A stretch of 64,000 nt of DNA, from positions 171,102,478-171,166,477 of the forward strand of contig OV884058.1 of the NCBI GenBank assembly GCA_930367215.1, in the 5' to 3' direction. Each line of letters begins with the position of its first letter. Position 1 is the stretch's first letter. The DNA comes from Pollenia angustigena (Eukaryota > Arthropoda > Insecta > Diptera > Polleniidae). Below the pieces are notes generated by a model, which was not told the origin of the DNA, did not search any database, and worked only from the letters and a program-made list of their open reading frames with translations. Position numbers and translations under genes: made by a program. This document shows positions 34,467 through 45,807 of the stretch, in pieces.

Positions 34467-35792
34467 TATGTATTTCACCCATATTTCAAAGTAGATTTAC
34501 AAACATGAGGGCCTTTCGTGTTGACCAAACCTTAGTTGTTGTAAACAGAAGGTGAACACAATGCATTAACCAGCGACACCGTGTATATCTACACACAGGT
34601 GGAAATTTTAGTACATGATTGTCAGGAACTAGAGTTCTCTAAACTCCACCGCAAAGCAGCAAATTTTGTATTGCAACAGCACACAGGAGCCTCTGCCGGT
34701 AGACCGAACGTGCCATAATCATAATCTTAAATGCAATTTTAAGGATCTCTCTTCTCATGATTTTGTTTAAATCACAGATTCTCGAAGAACAGAGATTTAC
34801 AGGACTCTTGTTAGCTGCGATCTATTACAGATTTGTAAATTTGTAGCTCCAGAAAAGCTTTAGGTTTTTACTGCACTTATATCACGGTTTAGAGTACTGA
34901 GTAAAGTTTTGGCTCGTGTCACCAATTTGAAGTTTGATGTCCCTAAAAATCCTCATATCGAATTCTAAATCCCCAAATTTTCAGTCATTAAATAACACAT
35001 TAGTTTTGAACTTTAAAGTTAATTTATCAAGTTTTCTTTAAAGAAAAACCAAGTAAAATTTCTATATTCGGCTGCGACATATCTTTTGTTACTCTCCATT
35101 AAAGTTGAAACATTTGGGAGTGGGCCTTAAATGGATCATCACAAAATTCACTAGAGTGATTTATAGTATTAAAAAAAAAATAATTAATTTGAACAAATCT
35201 TAATGTAGTAATTTAATAAACTGTTTTATCAAACAAATCCAATTCTATTGGAAATATCAGTTTAAAATTTCTTTTTCGTGTAAAACAAAATTATTGTTTG
35301 GTTTATAGCAGGGTCGAAACTAGAGCACGGGCGCAAAACTCGTCCGTTCAACTTACATTTAAAACAAAAACAAATTTGGAAATTTCAAGCAAGAAGGGCG
35401 ATATCGTTTGTTTTTTTTAAATATCTTTTTATAATATACCATATCTAGCCCTAACCGCGAAAATAACGTAAGCGACATGATTTTCAATTTTCGTTTTTTT
35501 TAATAAATGACTTAATTGGCAACACTGCCACTTATTTATGGCAAAATCAATTTAATTAAATTTAATATAATTAAAATTTGTTTGTGGATTCTGCATTGCC
35601 ATTGTTGAATCTATTCACCACATCTTTGAATTGGTAAACGTTTTCAGAATAATACACAATTGCTTTTAACCACGTTCCCCACCTAGTTGTTATAGGCTGT
35701 GGAGGAAGACATTAATCGGGATACTTCTGTTTATATGCGAGAACACGCGAAGGTGCTTTACAAAATAGGGTGCAAAGCAAAACAAAGCTTAC
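34467..35792. other. Unassigned DNA
   Basis: A segment CGTTCAACTTACATTTAAAACAAAAACAAA-like near 35343-35372 resembles one arm of the MITE at 55822. Otherwise nothing. Confidence 0.45.
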
Positions 35793-35985
35793 AGGTTTTA
35801 TTTAAAATATAAAAGAATAATATGCAATATCAGCAATATATGCATTTAAAGTAAAATATGCACTAACAAATCGATGCCATTTTACTGCAAATTTCTTGAT
35901 TCGTAAAGATATTAAGTATACAATAACCTCAGACTGGCGATAACAAATATGCATTTGCATAAAAATCCGGGTACAATCCGGTAAC
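35793..35985 (-). mobile_element. Internally deleted relative of the 28459 hAT
   Basis: The inverse reads CCCGGATTTTTATGCAAATG, then CGAATCAAGAAATTTGCAGT and TTTGTTAGTGCATATTTT, closely following 28463-28640. The opposite end is not cleanly defined. Confidence 0.65.
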
Positions 35986-36309
35986 AAAGAGTGCAAACTT
36001 ATTTTTTGCAGTTTTATTCAGTGATAGTGCACTGCTGACTTAAATCAAAATTTAGTGCACTACCCCCAACTATACTTTACTATACTATACAGGAGAGTTT
36101 TAAAAATTTTTTCGATTTCTATTTAAGATGATTTCGATTTACATGACATGGCCGATAACTGGGTTCAAATTTGTAAGCATTGTTTTGCCTTAGGAATGGA
36201 AAATTGAGATTTAAAAAAGGGTTATTTCGAAAAAGATATTTTTTTTTTAACTAAAAGTATTTACATAACATTATTTTCATACTTATTACAAATCCAATTT
36301 TAAGAGTTG

Positions 36310-36640
36310 CAGAACGCTATAGGTGGCTCATTAAGAGGACCATATTATGAAATCAAAAGTTTTTTCAGTAAATTAATTGTACGGTGCGCTGTGGGGCATA
36401 TGGCTCCGTCCTGTTAAAACCACATTTTAGCAATACTAATGATTTCTAATTAAGGCACAAAAAAAGTCGGTATGCATGTCTCTAAATCGCTTTTCGTTGA
36501 CTGTAATGTTCTGACCATCATTATTTGTGAAGAAATGTGGGCAACTGATTCCACCGACCCATAAAGCCCAATAAACAGTGATTATTGATGTTGAATCAAA
36601 TTTTACCATGTTTTTCAAAATAAATTTGAAAAATTTTATA
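36310..36640 (-). pseudogene. Mariner transposase relic, minus strand
   Basis: The frame reads ITVYWALWVGGISCPHFFTN, NITVNEKRFRDMHTDFF and, after a shift, CGFNRTEPYAPQRT, corresponding to the WCGLW-GG-I-GP-FF, VNGERY and WFQQDGA-CHTA blocks of the rosa-type copy at 3870-4798. Too decayed to find ends. Confidence 0.65.
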
Positions 36641-36788
36641 TTGTCACTTAAAACAAACCTCAAAACAACCGAGACTGCGAAATGGGCTGCCACAAAATGC
36701 AGTGCTGCCAATTTCACTATTTAGCCTCTGACAAACGCCCTCTCTTGATAGACACAAGTCTTACATATTTAATAATAAAGTACCCTTA

Positions 36789-37174
36789 AGGCAGAATTAG
36801 TCTTTACTTTCTGTTCTGTTACGAATCAGCTGATTTGTTTTTGTTATTACAAAACCTATGAAATTGATTAGTTTTTCTGTTCTGTTGCGGTTCAGTTTGT
36901 TAAAATCAAAAACTTGTTAAGTAATTGTAGGTGACAGCAAAATAAATAATAAAAAATTCATATGTATATTGAAATAAATTTTTTTTTGATTTTAAGAATT
37001 CATAAAATTTAGTTTCTTCAAATTTATGTGCATGAAATAAACATTGGACGGTGCAAAACTAATAAATTTGTCGTAAATGGGTGATAAGTTAGTACAGAAA
37101 AAGTAACTATTACAATTTCGTAACAGAACGGCACGGAACAGAACAGAAACAGAAAGTAAAGACTAACTGAGCCT
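36789..37174. mobile_element. 386-bp PIF/Harbinger-like MITE, TSD TTA
   Basis: AGGCAGAATTAGTCTTTACT against the inverted AGGCTCAGTTAGTCTTTACT. TTA lies at 36786-36788 and 37175-37177. Arms continue through TTCTGTTCTGTT. Shares the outer AGGCTCAGTTAG with 17386-18127. Confidence 0.85.
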
Positions 37175-37177
37175 TTA

Positions 37178-38570
37178 AGAAAATATTTCCTGTAACGTAA
37201 ATCTTATGTATTTTTTTTCATATAATTAAAAAAAACCCGGGAATAACTGGAAATATTTAAAGAAAACTGTTTATGCTTGCACGAATAGAAGCAAATCAGG
37301 AAATTAGAAACCCTAATGTAATAGTACTTTTTCTTGTCACGGAGGTCCTGCCATATTTTTTTACTAAAAATTGAAAAAAACTTGAAATTTCAATAGTGAT
37401 TAATTAAACACTTTAAGCACAAATTCTTTTTCTATTCATACTTTAAATTTACCATGTTAAAAAAGATTGTTGAATGCGAAAGAAAAATTGTCCCTTCTCT
37501 TTACTTTTTACTTTTTTTTTTAATTTCTTTGCGACTAATTCATTTCAAATATGTAAATTTTTTTGTATTTAATTTAAAAAGATAAATTCAGGGGTATGTA
37601 GCAAATTTTTTGATTTGCAAAGATTTTTCTAAATAGATTTTAATTAAATTCGCTCAAAAGTACCAAAGTGAAACTACAGTTTATCTAAACAATGTCGAGG
37701 TTAATTAATCAAAGTTTTACAATTTTCTAAAGTGATTTTTTTTGTCTTTAAAAATCAATTAGAATGGATTTTTCTAAAATAAATACAAAATAAAAAATTA
37801 ATAAAAAAAGCAAAATATTTTTAGAACAAATAAAAGTGTTCTAATTTTTTTTTTTTTCGAAAAAACACACAGGCCAGTCGCATTCGTCATGATGAGTCAA
37901 CGAACCTCAAAAGAGTATAGAGTCTATACTATAGACTCAACTATCATCCATCCATTTATGCCGCACATTTAGTTTTTTTTTATGTTTATTTTGCTTTTAC
38001 AATTTTAGCAGCCTCTTTTTCATTTAAATTTTATTTGATTTTAGAAAATCTAAATACACATGTGTTCTTCTTCTTGTTCGTGTTCTTTTCTTGGCCGTTG
38101 CGTATGCCACACAATTATTTTGTGAATTAAAAATAAGAAATGAACACACTGCTGAAAATGTCTTAGACACTCACTCTACTTATTTTTCGAAAATGATTTC
38201 AAATTCGAAAACATTTGGCAACATTTGCCAAACAATCTGACTGTTTAGAGTTGTTTTTCGAAATTAAGTGAAATGAGCAAAAAATGTTGTTAAAGAAATC
38301 TTTAAAAATAGCCACATCATTAAGAAGGTATGTAATAATTTTGAAAAATTGTTCAGGAAATGTTTACAATGCACCAATATAGAACAGAGATTCAAGAAAA
38401 TATTTATTATACAGTTGAGGAAATTGGGAACAGCATTTGGTGTTTATCTAAAAATTTCAAATCGTTTAACATTTTTTGAAAATAATCACGTTTATCGCGA
38501 ATATAAAGTGAAATTTTATTAACGATAAAAGTGAAATTTTATACACGATAAGGGTGAAAAAGTTGATAAA
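37178..38570. other. Unassigned AT-rich DNA
   Basis: Contains the short palindrome GAGTCTATACTATAGACTC at about 37919-37937. No gene. Confidence 0.5.
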
Positions 38571-38578
38571 GGTTTAAC

Positions 38579-39659
38579 TAGGGTTTCTAAGCTTGGATAA
38601 ATGTCTGGTTTTTCCTGGGAAAGATATTTTTGAAATTTCCGGGAACTTTTAGACTTCAAAATAAATTTAATGACTTGTTTTCTGAAGTTCTTAGTGAAGT
38701 GATGAGGAGATTTTTGAAATGAAAGGCAAGCATACACTGATAGAAAAGGCATCATATCGCTAATGTATTTTGACATCAGTACTATGACAAGTGTCTTAGT
38801 TTTTGACCCCATGACACTTTTCATCATGGCGATGTCAACTTTAACATCACTTGGCCAAAGTGTCATCAGGGCCCAATGAAATTTTGTCATCAATGGGATG
38901 ACACATCGGCATCACAGAAATGACGAAAATGTCCTCAGTGCGATGACGCAGTAACATCGGAGAAAGGACACATAAGCATCAATTTAATGACAGTTTGTCA
39001 TTAAGTCAAAGTCATTGGAATTGACTTAAGTCAAAGTGAGAAAATATTATTATTTACTTACCCGTTGAATATTTTTGTTTCAGGCTTGTTGAATAACCAC
39101 CTTTGTTTACAGCAGAAGTCTCAATAATAAGACACCAGCACCATGCCCCATATGATTTTCGTAATCATTCTACTTTAAAAATTTGATGTATTTAACTAAA
39201 TAATTTAAAAAAATAGAATATAGGAATTTTTGTTTCTTATAATACTTTGTAATCATGAAAATAATGTTAATAATATACAAAATGTGGCGTCGAATTGATG
39301 TTACTACAGTCATAAAATAGATGACACGTAAAAAATTACAAAATTGTACGAAGACGTTACTCATTGGATTGATGTTACTTTTTGCATAATTGATGCCATT
39401 TGTAGTAACATTGATGTCACAACTCTTATGGTAGGGCAGTGTAGGAACTTGTTCTGAACTAAGATGCCTGAAATATATTCCAAACAATTCAAGTCTTACT
39501 GACTATGCAAGTTCTATTGCATTAAATTGCTTTTGAGTGTCACTAACTAAATTTATTTAAATAATTTTTTATATCACCAAGAATGTCCCGGAAATAAGAA
39601 ATAAAAATTTTTCTATGCTCCCGGGAATTAAAAAAAATCGGGAAAATTAAAAACCTCTA
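38579..39659. mobile_element. hAT-like element with CCCGGGA subterminal motifs
   Basis: The left end starts TAGGGTTTCTAAGC and the right end, inverted, TAGAGGTTTTTAATTTTCCC. GGTTTAAC (38571-38578) and GTTTTAAC (39660-39667) form an 8-bp duplication with one mismatch. The subterminal TTTCCGGGAA and CTCCCGGGAATT recall 46748-47903, marking one family. The interior is filled by a second repeat (38735-39441). Confidence 0.75.
38735..39441. mobile_element. CACTG-ended repeat rich in ATGACA/CATCA words
   Basis: CACTGATAGAAAAGGCATCA at the left and the inverted CACTGCCCTACCATAAGAG at the right, each next to TA. TGTCAT, ATGACA, GATGTCA and CATCA occur tens of times between them, especially at 38745-39020 and 39285-39420. 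No protein. Ends are tentative. Confidence 0.5.
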
Positions 39660-39667
39660 GTTTTAAC

Positions 39668-40387
39668 TTAATAGTCCTTCATACATTTGTGCCTTATAAT
39701 TTAGTAACACCTGCTTATTTCTTCGTACTAACAAGTTTCTGTAAGCTTGAGAAGCTACCTGTAGCATTTTTTTGAGATATCACAATTCTAGGATAACTGA
39801 CATTATCTGGTGACACAGTTTTTCTTGCTTACATTTAGAATTTACCACTCAAAGCTCCCTACTAAAACCTAAAACGGTATTTTGCTTGAGACTTTGACGA
39901 TAACATAATCGGTGACCAAATCGCTAGGAAGCAGATTTAATTGAAGGCTGATTTTTCCCCCCAACAGGATGGAATTTATAATGCTTACGCATGGTCCTGA
40001 ATGCTGTTCATTTTCGGCTGCCTATTTCCTATTCCTATTGGATAGTAGTTTAGACATAAATTTTCAACAAGAAAGTTTCTGAGTTAGAGGGGGTCAAAGT
40101 TTGACATTTTGGCTATTCTTTCTCATCCATGTAACTAATTACCTATTGGTGTTAGCAAAATTTGTCCCAAGTAGCGATAACTATTTGATCAATCTTGGTG
40201 CAAATTTCATCTAAACCTGAAGACATCGATTTAAAAATTGGGTCACTTGAAATAAAATCCCCCATATGTACTTACGTTAATCTTAAATGTATGAAAATAT
40301 CGGTAGTTTGTTATTACAAAATCAAACTGATGAACTATTTTCAAGGAATTATTACATTTAAACAAATCTAAAATTAATGTTCAAGTA
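39668..40387. other. Unassigned DNA
   Basis: No gene or clear repeat boundary seen. Confidence 0.45.
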
Positions 40388-40750
40388 TGTTCACACTTAA
40401 CAAAAGGTTGAATAGCAAATCCGAAAAAAATTACCCCAAAACTATTCAACCTTTACGCTGGGTACACAACATGCAACGCATTTACGCAATCTAGTGAACT
40501 AAATTCATTTTCATTCATTCCAGATTGCATCAACATCAAAACGCTTTGATATTTTGAGGTTGCATTGAAACAGATTGCATGTAGATTGCACTGTGTGTAC
40601 CCAGCATTCCATTTTTTTAAAAATTTTTAATGATATGCTAATGAACTGTTAAATTTTGTTTAATTAAGCAAACTTATGCAAACTCAAACAAGTGTTTTAA
40701 AAAAATAGTGGTTAGTGGGCCTTTAAATACACATTTGTTAGGTGTGACCA
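40388..40750. mobile_element. 363-bp MITE with TGKTCACACYTAACAAA ends, TSD TA
   Basis: TGTTCACACTTAACAAA at 40388 and the inverse of TTTGTTAGGTGTGACCA ending 40750, each next to TA. It is interrupted by the MITE at 40457-40605. Confidence 0.7.
40457..40605. mobile_element. 149-bp MITE with GCTGGGTACACA ends
   Basis: GCTGGGTACACAACATGCAA against the inverted GCTGGGTACACACAGTGCAA, with further paired GATTGCAT words inside. The candidate duplication (TTA/TTC) is imperfect. Confidence 0.75.
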
Positions 40751-40852
40751 TAGCTTTAAATAATTGTTTTTAATAAAGTTTAGCACACATAATTATTTTG
40801 TTTTTTTAATTTCCTCACTGTGTGGAAATCGTTATTAACATTAAAAATTACT

Positions 40853-41444
40853 TTTTTAATCCAAATTTTTTTAATATTTTTAATTAGGCTTAAGTTCATG
40901 AAATTTAATTTTCATTAAATTATTTTTATGAAGAAAGGAATTTTACAACATGAAAATTAATTAAAATTGTTATTGATAATCTTTCATTCTTGACGTGGCT
41001 CGGGCTCGAACCCTGGCCGGCAGGTTACCATGACATGTTTCGATCGCAACCACTCGATCTCCTCAGATGGATTTGCCGTCTTACACTCGCAGCCATCGAC
41101 GACTGCTGACGTCAATAGTCAAACATCAATCCTTAAACCAAATTGTATTTTAACATTTGGTAGATCGAAATTTGCTTTCCTGAATGATTATCCATTTTAA
41201 CTGATTTTACATGTTTTTTTCCTTACTTCTGTTCTTTCGTACTTTTGTCAAGAATTTTTCTTGAAGTCCAAGTACATTTTTTCAGGGTTCGAGCCCGAGC
41301 CACGTCAAGAATGAAAGATTATCAATAACAATTTTAATTAATTTTCATGTTGTAAAATTCCTTTCTTCATAAAAATAATTTAATGAAAATTAAATTTCAT
41401 GAACTTAAGCCTAATTAAAAATATTAAAAAATTTGGATTAAAAA
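40853..41444. mobile_element. Foldback form of the 1-1266 tRNA-like repeat
   Basis: Arm 40853-41015 is inverted almost perfectly at 41283-41444 (about 162 bp each). Both arms break exactly at the B-box segment (CAGGGTTCGAGCCC). The 267-bp spacer 41016-41282 continues the left unit with its A box, CAGCCATCGACGACTGCTGA and the CTTGAAG...GTACATTTTTT tail. So a complete unit is joined head to head with a second partial copy. Confidence 0.85.
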
Positions 41445-41745
41445 CCATAAATAGTTCAACAAAATAACCACAATACTAATTATTAAAAATTACTATTATT
41501 TTGTAACTTTAACCTTTTACAATAAATCCATTTTCAAAATTTACCCAACATTATGGAAGACTAAACCAATAATTTTTTAAAATATAGGGCAAGTTTTTAT
41601 AAGATCAAAAATAAACAAAATATGCAAGAGAAAAAAAGCATAATTATTCTAACCAAAAACATAATTGGGCGGTGTTAACGTGGCTCCAAAAAGCAAATTT
41701 AACCCAAATTTTTTTATTAAAATTCCTTTCCAAAATAAAGCAGTC

Positions 41746-41972
41746 GGCAAATTATGACAGTCGTGATCAAATACTTTTTTGGTTCGAAAGCAATTTTATT
41801 TCTCATTCTTTCTGTCCATACTGAACGGATCGAAATTATTTTTTTGGTGTTGTAAAGCATTTATTTAAGTTTTCACAACACTGAAAACATAATTACGATT
41901 CGTTCAGTATCGACTGAAATAACATTGCCTTCGAATCTAAAAAGTATTCGATCACTACTGCCATAATTTGCC
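41746..41972. mobile_element. 227-bp hairpin MITE with GGCAAATTATGRCAGT arms
   Basis: GGCAAATTATGACAGTCGTG at 41746 pairs with the inverse of CACTACTGCCATAATTTGCC ending 41972. Pairing continues past TTCGAAAGCAAT. No duplication read. Confidence 0.75.
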
Positions 41973-43191
41973 CCCTGGCCCCAAAAATAAAATAAGATAT
42001 AATAAGAGTTAAGAGTAATTGTTCTTGCTGAAAAAAACACCTTGAATTGTTTAAAGAATATTTACACCAAACAAATTCAAATTAAAAAACATAAAGTTAA
42101 ATTATAAATTTGGATTGGAGTCTTATGCCCGAAACTTACATTCCCGAATTTCAAATACTGAATTTTTAAGTCCCGAATAATCGCATACGTTTGACTTTAA
42201 AAATCGCGCGATAGATAGCATCGGTAGGCCTTTGGCCGGGCGCAAGGATTTTCTCCTCTATGGTATAAAATACACCGGTTTTGCTAACTGCTGCTTCTTA
42301 GTAACTGAAAGCTAGTCCCAAAGTAAAAATTTCGATTTTATTTGGGGTCACTTTCGTTCCTTAAAATTGGAGTAACTTTTTATTTTACTAAACCTGCAAA
42401 AACATCCCCTCCCCCCTCCCCAAAACAATACACTAAAAATAGTTGCATGTTGTTGCGCTTCATTAAAAATTGTGGGCCAATTCCTCATTAAGTACTTTGG
42501 GATCATTTTTCCTCGGGTCACATTTTGTTTCGCCATATTATTGATCAACTTTTTTTTATGAAATTTCTTACATATCAAAAAAAAATCGAACTTTTTAATA
42601 AAAATTGTGAACTATTGCACAGCTCAATAGAATACACTGAACATATTCACTTACAGCCAGGCCTACGATGTCAACCGCTATCGTTCGCTTGCAATTTCAA
42701 ACAGCTGATTTGAGGCCCACTAACAATGTACAGCACGACAAGACGATCGACAATCCAACCGAAAGATAACAACGTAACAGTTTTTATTCAAATTAACGGC
42801 CCACTAAAAAATATGATACGACCGCAAATGTCAAAATCACAATTGTGTTGTGGTTGCCCACAGAGGCATTTGTTAAAATATTAAACGATGTTTTACTTTA
42901 CACACCAACACTAAATATTTTTAAAAATTAAAATTGATAGCTTTTTAAATATTTTTCATAAAATTCTATTCTATATTTTTAGTTTACTGCTTTTTTGTTG
43001 ACTCCCTGTTTGGTTTTTCTAATTTGTTCGTAGCACAGAGTTGTATTTTAAAGGCTTAATTCATTTGTTTTGCCGCTTTTTATTTTCAAACTAGCGTTTT
43101 ATTTGTGGAATTGTTGATTTGGCAATTTAGTCATTTGACAATGAAATCAACGTAAGAATCTTAAATCCGGACGACCGACAAGTCATAGTAA
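41973..43191. other. Unassigned DNA
   Basis: GGCCCACTAA occurs at about 42715 and 42799 and, inverted, near 40715. These may be stray MITE ends. No gene. Confidence 0.4.
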
Positions 43192-43403
43192 TGGTGTTTT
43201 CTTTTCTACAAAAAGTGTGACATTTTATTTAAAAAAAAAATGCAATTTGGTGTCTGTTTCTTAAAAATTTTGCTTCCGAAAAGGGTGCCTTGTTTTATTC
43301 TAAACAACTAACCCTTTTCGGGAGCAACATTTTTAAGAAACAGACACCAAATTGCATTTTTTTAAATAAAATGTCACATTTTTTTGTAGAAAAGAAAACA
43401 CCA
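43192..43403. mobile_element. 212-bp long-hairpin MITE, TSD TAA
   Basis: TGGTGTTTTCTTTTCTACAA is exactly inverted at the right end, and the arms stay nearly identical for about 90 bp (ATGCAATTTGGTGTCTGTTT in both). TAA lies at 43189-43191 and 43404-43406. It is among the least diverged inverted repeats in the window. Confidence 0.85.
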
Positions 43404-43570
43404 TAAGTGTGCCGCTTAAGAGAACGATAATGAGTGACTTGTTGCTGCTCGCTTTAGTTGTCGATCGCCATCGTGGTTTTGGCTGTTAATGTTGGTAATA
43501 TAACTTTATTTCAATCCCCTTAAGAGATCATTATAGTATTTTATGAAAAAAATTGTTAAATATTTATTGA

Positions 43571-43714
43571 GTGCCCCGGTAGGCTAGCTGGCAGTGAGCT
43601 AGTCTATCAGCACCGGGGTTGTGGGTTCGATTCCCACCAGAGACTCTGGTTTCTTTCCTGCAGACAAGCGAAAGCTTCGCGGGATTAGCTTAGGATATTA
43701 AAAAAAAAAAAAAA
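43571..43714 (+). mobile_element. tRNA-derived SINE with A and B boxes and poly(A) tail
   Basis: The head runs GTGCCCCGGTAGGCTAGCTG. TAGGCTAGCTGG fits the pol III A box at 11 of 12 positions, and GGTTCGATTCC (43624-43634) is a perfect B box. The tail region contains TTAGGATATT followed by a 14-base A run. A second, 3'-truncated copy on the other strand at 55974-56040 confirms a dispersed family. Possible duplication AAATATTTATT/AAATTTATTT around it. Confidence 0.8.
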
Positions 43715-45807
43715 TTTATTTAAAAAAAAAAATTGATTGATAAAATATGAATATAAAGCTTATCTTTTAAATCTTGCGAAATATATAAAAAATGTTTAGT
43801 AAATAGTTTTAAAAACTTGCCCTGATTATAATATAATTCATATTTTCTAACCAGAAAATCGACATATCTTAGAATTATAATAATATAATTGAAATAATAT
43901 TCCTCACAATCATAAAGATGCTGTAATAACATCATCGCCGTCGTCATCATCATCCGCAGACATTCAACAATCTAAACACGCAGTAATTGCAGACAGACGA
44001 ACAGACAGTTTAATCTAGGGGAAAATGCGTGGCTTTAAATTTATATTAACGACCGCAACCGATAAAAAAGCAACACTATTTATGGTTAAAAAAAAAGTTT
44101 CTATTCTGCTGCGGAAGATGATGATGTAAAAAAGTGCTAAGCCCATGTCTCTAATCCATTATTCTTTATTATTCATTTTTATAAATATTTGCAGAATAAC
44201 ATAAATATGTGGGTTGAGTCTGCCTGTCTGTCTGTCTTGTTTTAAGACTCTATAATTTAAGTTGTAATTGAGAAAAAAACCTTTTTGAAATAAATTTGTT
44301 ATATAATTTGTTATAAAGGCTGTGTAATCGCATGGTAAATAAGTGTTTTTCTAAACCACAATGCACATTGGGACGAATTAGAGGAAATTACAAGAAAACA
44401 GTTTGCAAGAACATTTAGGTTAGAAAAAGTGCTTAAACTTTACTTAATATGTATATGTAAAAGTACATTTTAGTGTTGATTCAGTTGTTTTCCTCTTAAA
44501 TGTTGCCTGCATACAGCGTTGTCAAATTTACAGATTGATCTGCATATGTACAAAGTTAAGAAATTTTTGATTATTCTACAAATATGCCTAACCGTTTGTC
44601 AAACAGCCCAATTAACAACGCAAAAAGTTTCTACAAATGTATAATATTGACATGTTTGCCAAGCCGTTTGTGTAGTTTATTTTGCTTTTACTTTTGAAAA
44701 TGTAGTTTCATATATCCCCGTTTACATTGTATGGTTTTTGTTGCTGGTTTTTTTTTTATATTATTTCTTTTTTAAAGTTTCATTTGTGTTGATATTTTAT
44801 CATTTTCATTGCAGCAATTTTTCATTTTTGTGCACTTGACATATTCTTTTTTAAGTAATTAAGCTAAACAAAAAAATTACAAATTTACAACCGACTGAAA
44901 ACAAAAATGTTGCCAAGTGAAAAGCAAAACTAATCGTAAGGGTATATACACTTTTGTTCCGATCTTAGTTGCACTTTCTGCTCTAGTTTACAAAGGAACA
45001 GTTTTCGTTTATAACAAAATATTGCATTTTTTCGATATTACAATACTTTTCGTTTATAGTCACTACCGCGTATAGTCACACTAGTGATTTGTATCTGTTT
45101 ATTATCTGTTTATTTTGCCGCTTTAAGTTAATTTATTATAAATTATTAACGTTGGACTAGTTAGGCGATTTAAGCACATTTGCCATACATGCCATCTATC
45201 AACAGTCATCAAAGAGAAAAGTAAATCAAATTAATGGCGTTATATTCACATTAGCAATATTTACTAAGTTCTTTTTAGTTTTTGAAACCACAATCCATCG
45301 AAAGTTAGAAAGAATTAAACTGTGTAATTTTGGTCATAAATTCTCTACTCGTAAAAATTGGTTTCGGCCTTTTTGTATCAGTTATAAAATATCTTGTATT
45401 TATTTATTTTAACTATTTTTTTATACAGTATGTAACTCTATTGCAAAACAATAAGTCTGATGTCGTTGTAATTTATATGAATTTTTTATTTTCTATATCC
45501 ACATAACTTGATTATATTTGAATTCTAATCCACGTTTTGTCTGCACTAAAGGATGTGACTTTATGCGAAAAGTACTGTACTTGTATCTTAAAAAAATATA
45601 TGAAATAAATCATATAATTTATTTTTTTCACAACCTTGGTTGTACAACCAAATAAATAAGTATGGTCGGTTATAAAAGGGGAAATGTGAACACCTTTAAC
45701 AAAGTAAGGGTAAAATATTTAACATGTGTACACGTTTTACATGCAACATATTTACACAACATTTTCACACAGTAGAGACAAACACAAAAATGTGAAACAT
45801 GTAACCT
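43715..45807. other. Unassigned AT-rich DNA
   Basis: Short CTGT repeat near 44222. TTATAAAAGG at about 45670 resembles a TATA box, but no gene follows it. No supported coding sequence. Confidence 0.5.

Noticed and set aside
42697..43500. Larger inverted element around the 43192 hairpin
   Set aside because: GATCGACAA / TTGTCGATCG words on either side look inverted but the match does not extend.
43571..43650. A functional tRNA gene
   Set aside because: A and B boxes are good but the arms do not form a proper cloverleaf and an A tail follows, so a SINE is the better reading.
45666..45680. TATA-box promoter (TTATAAAAGG)
   Set aside because: Only a 5'-truncated retroelement follows, and such words are frequent in AT-rich DNA.
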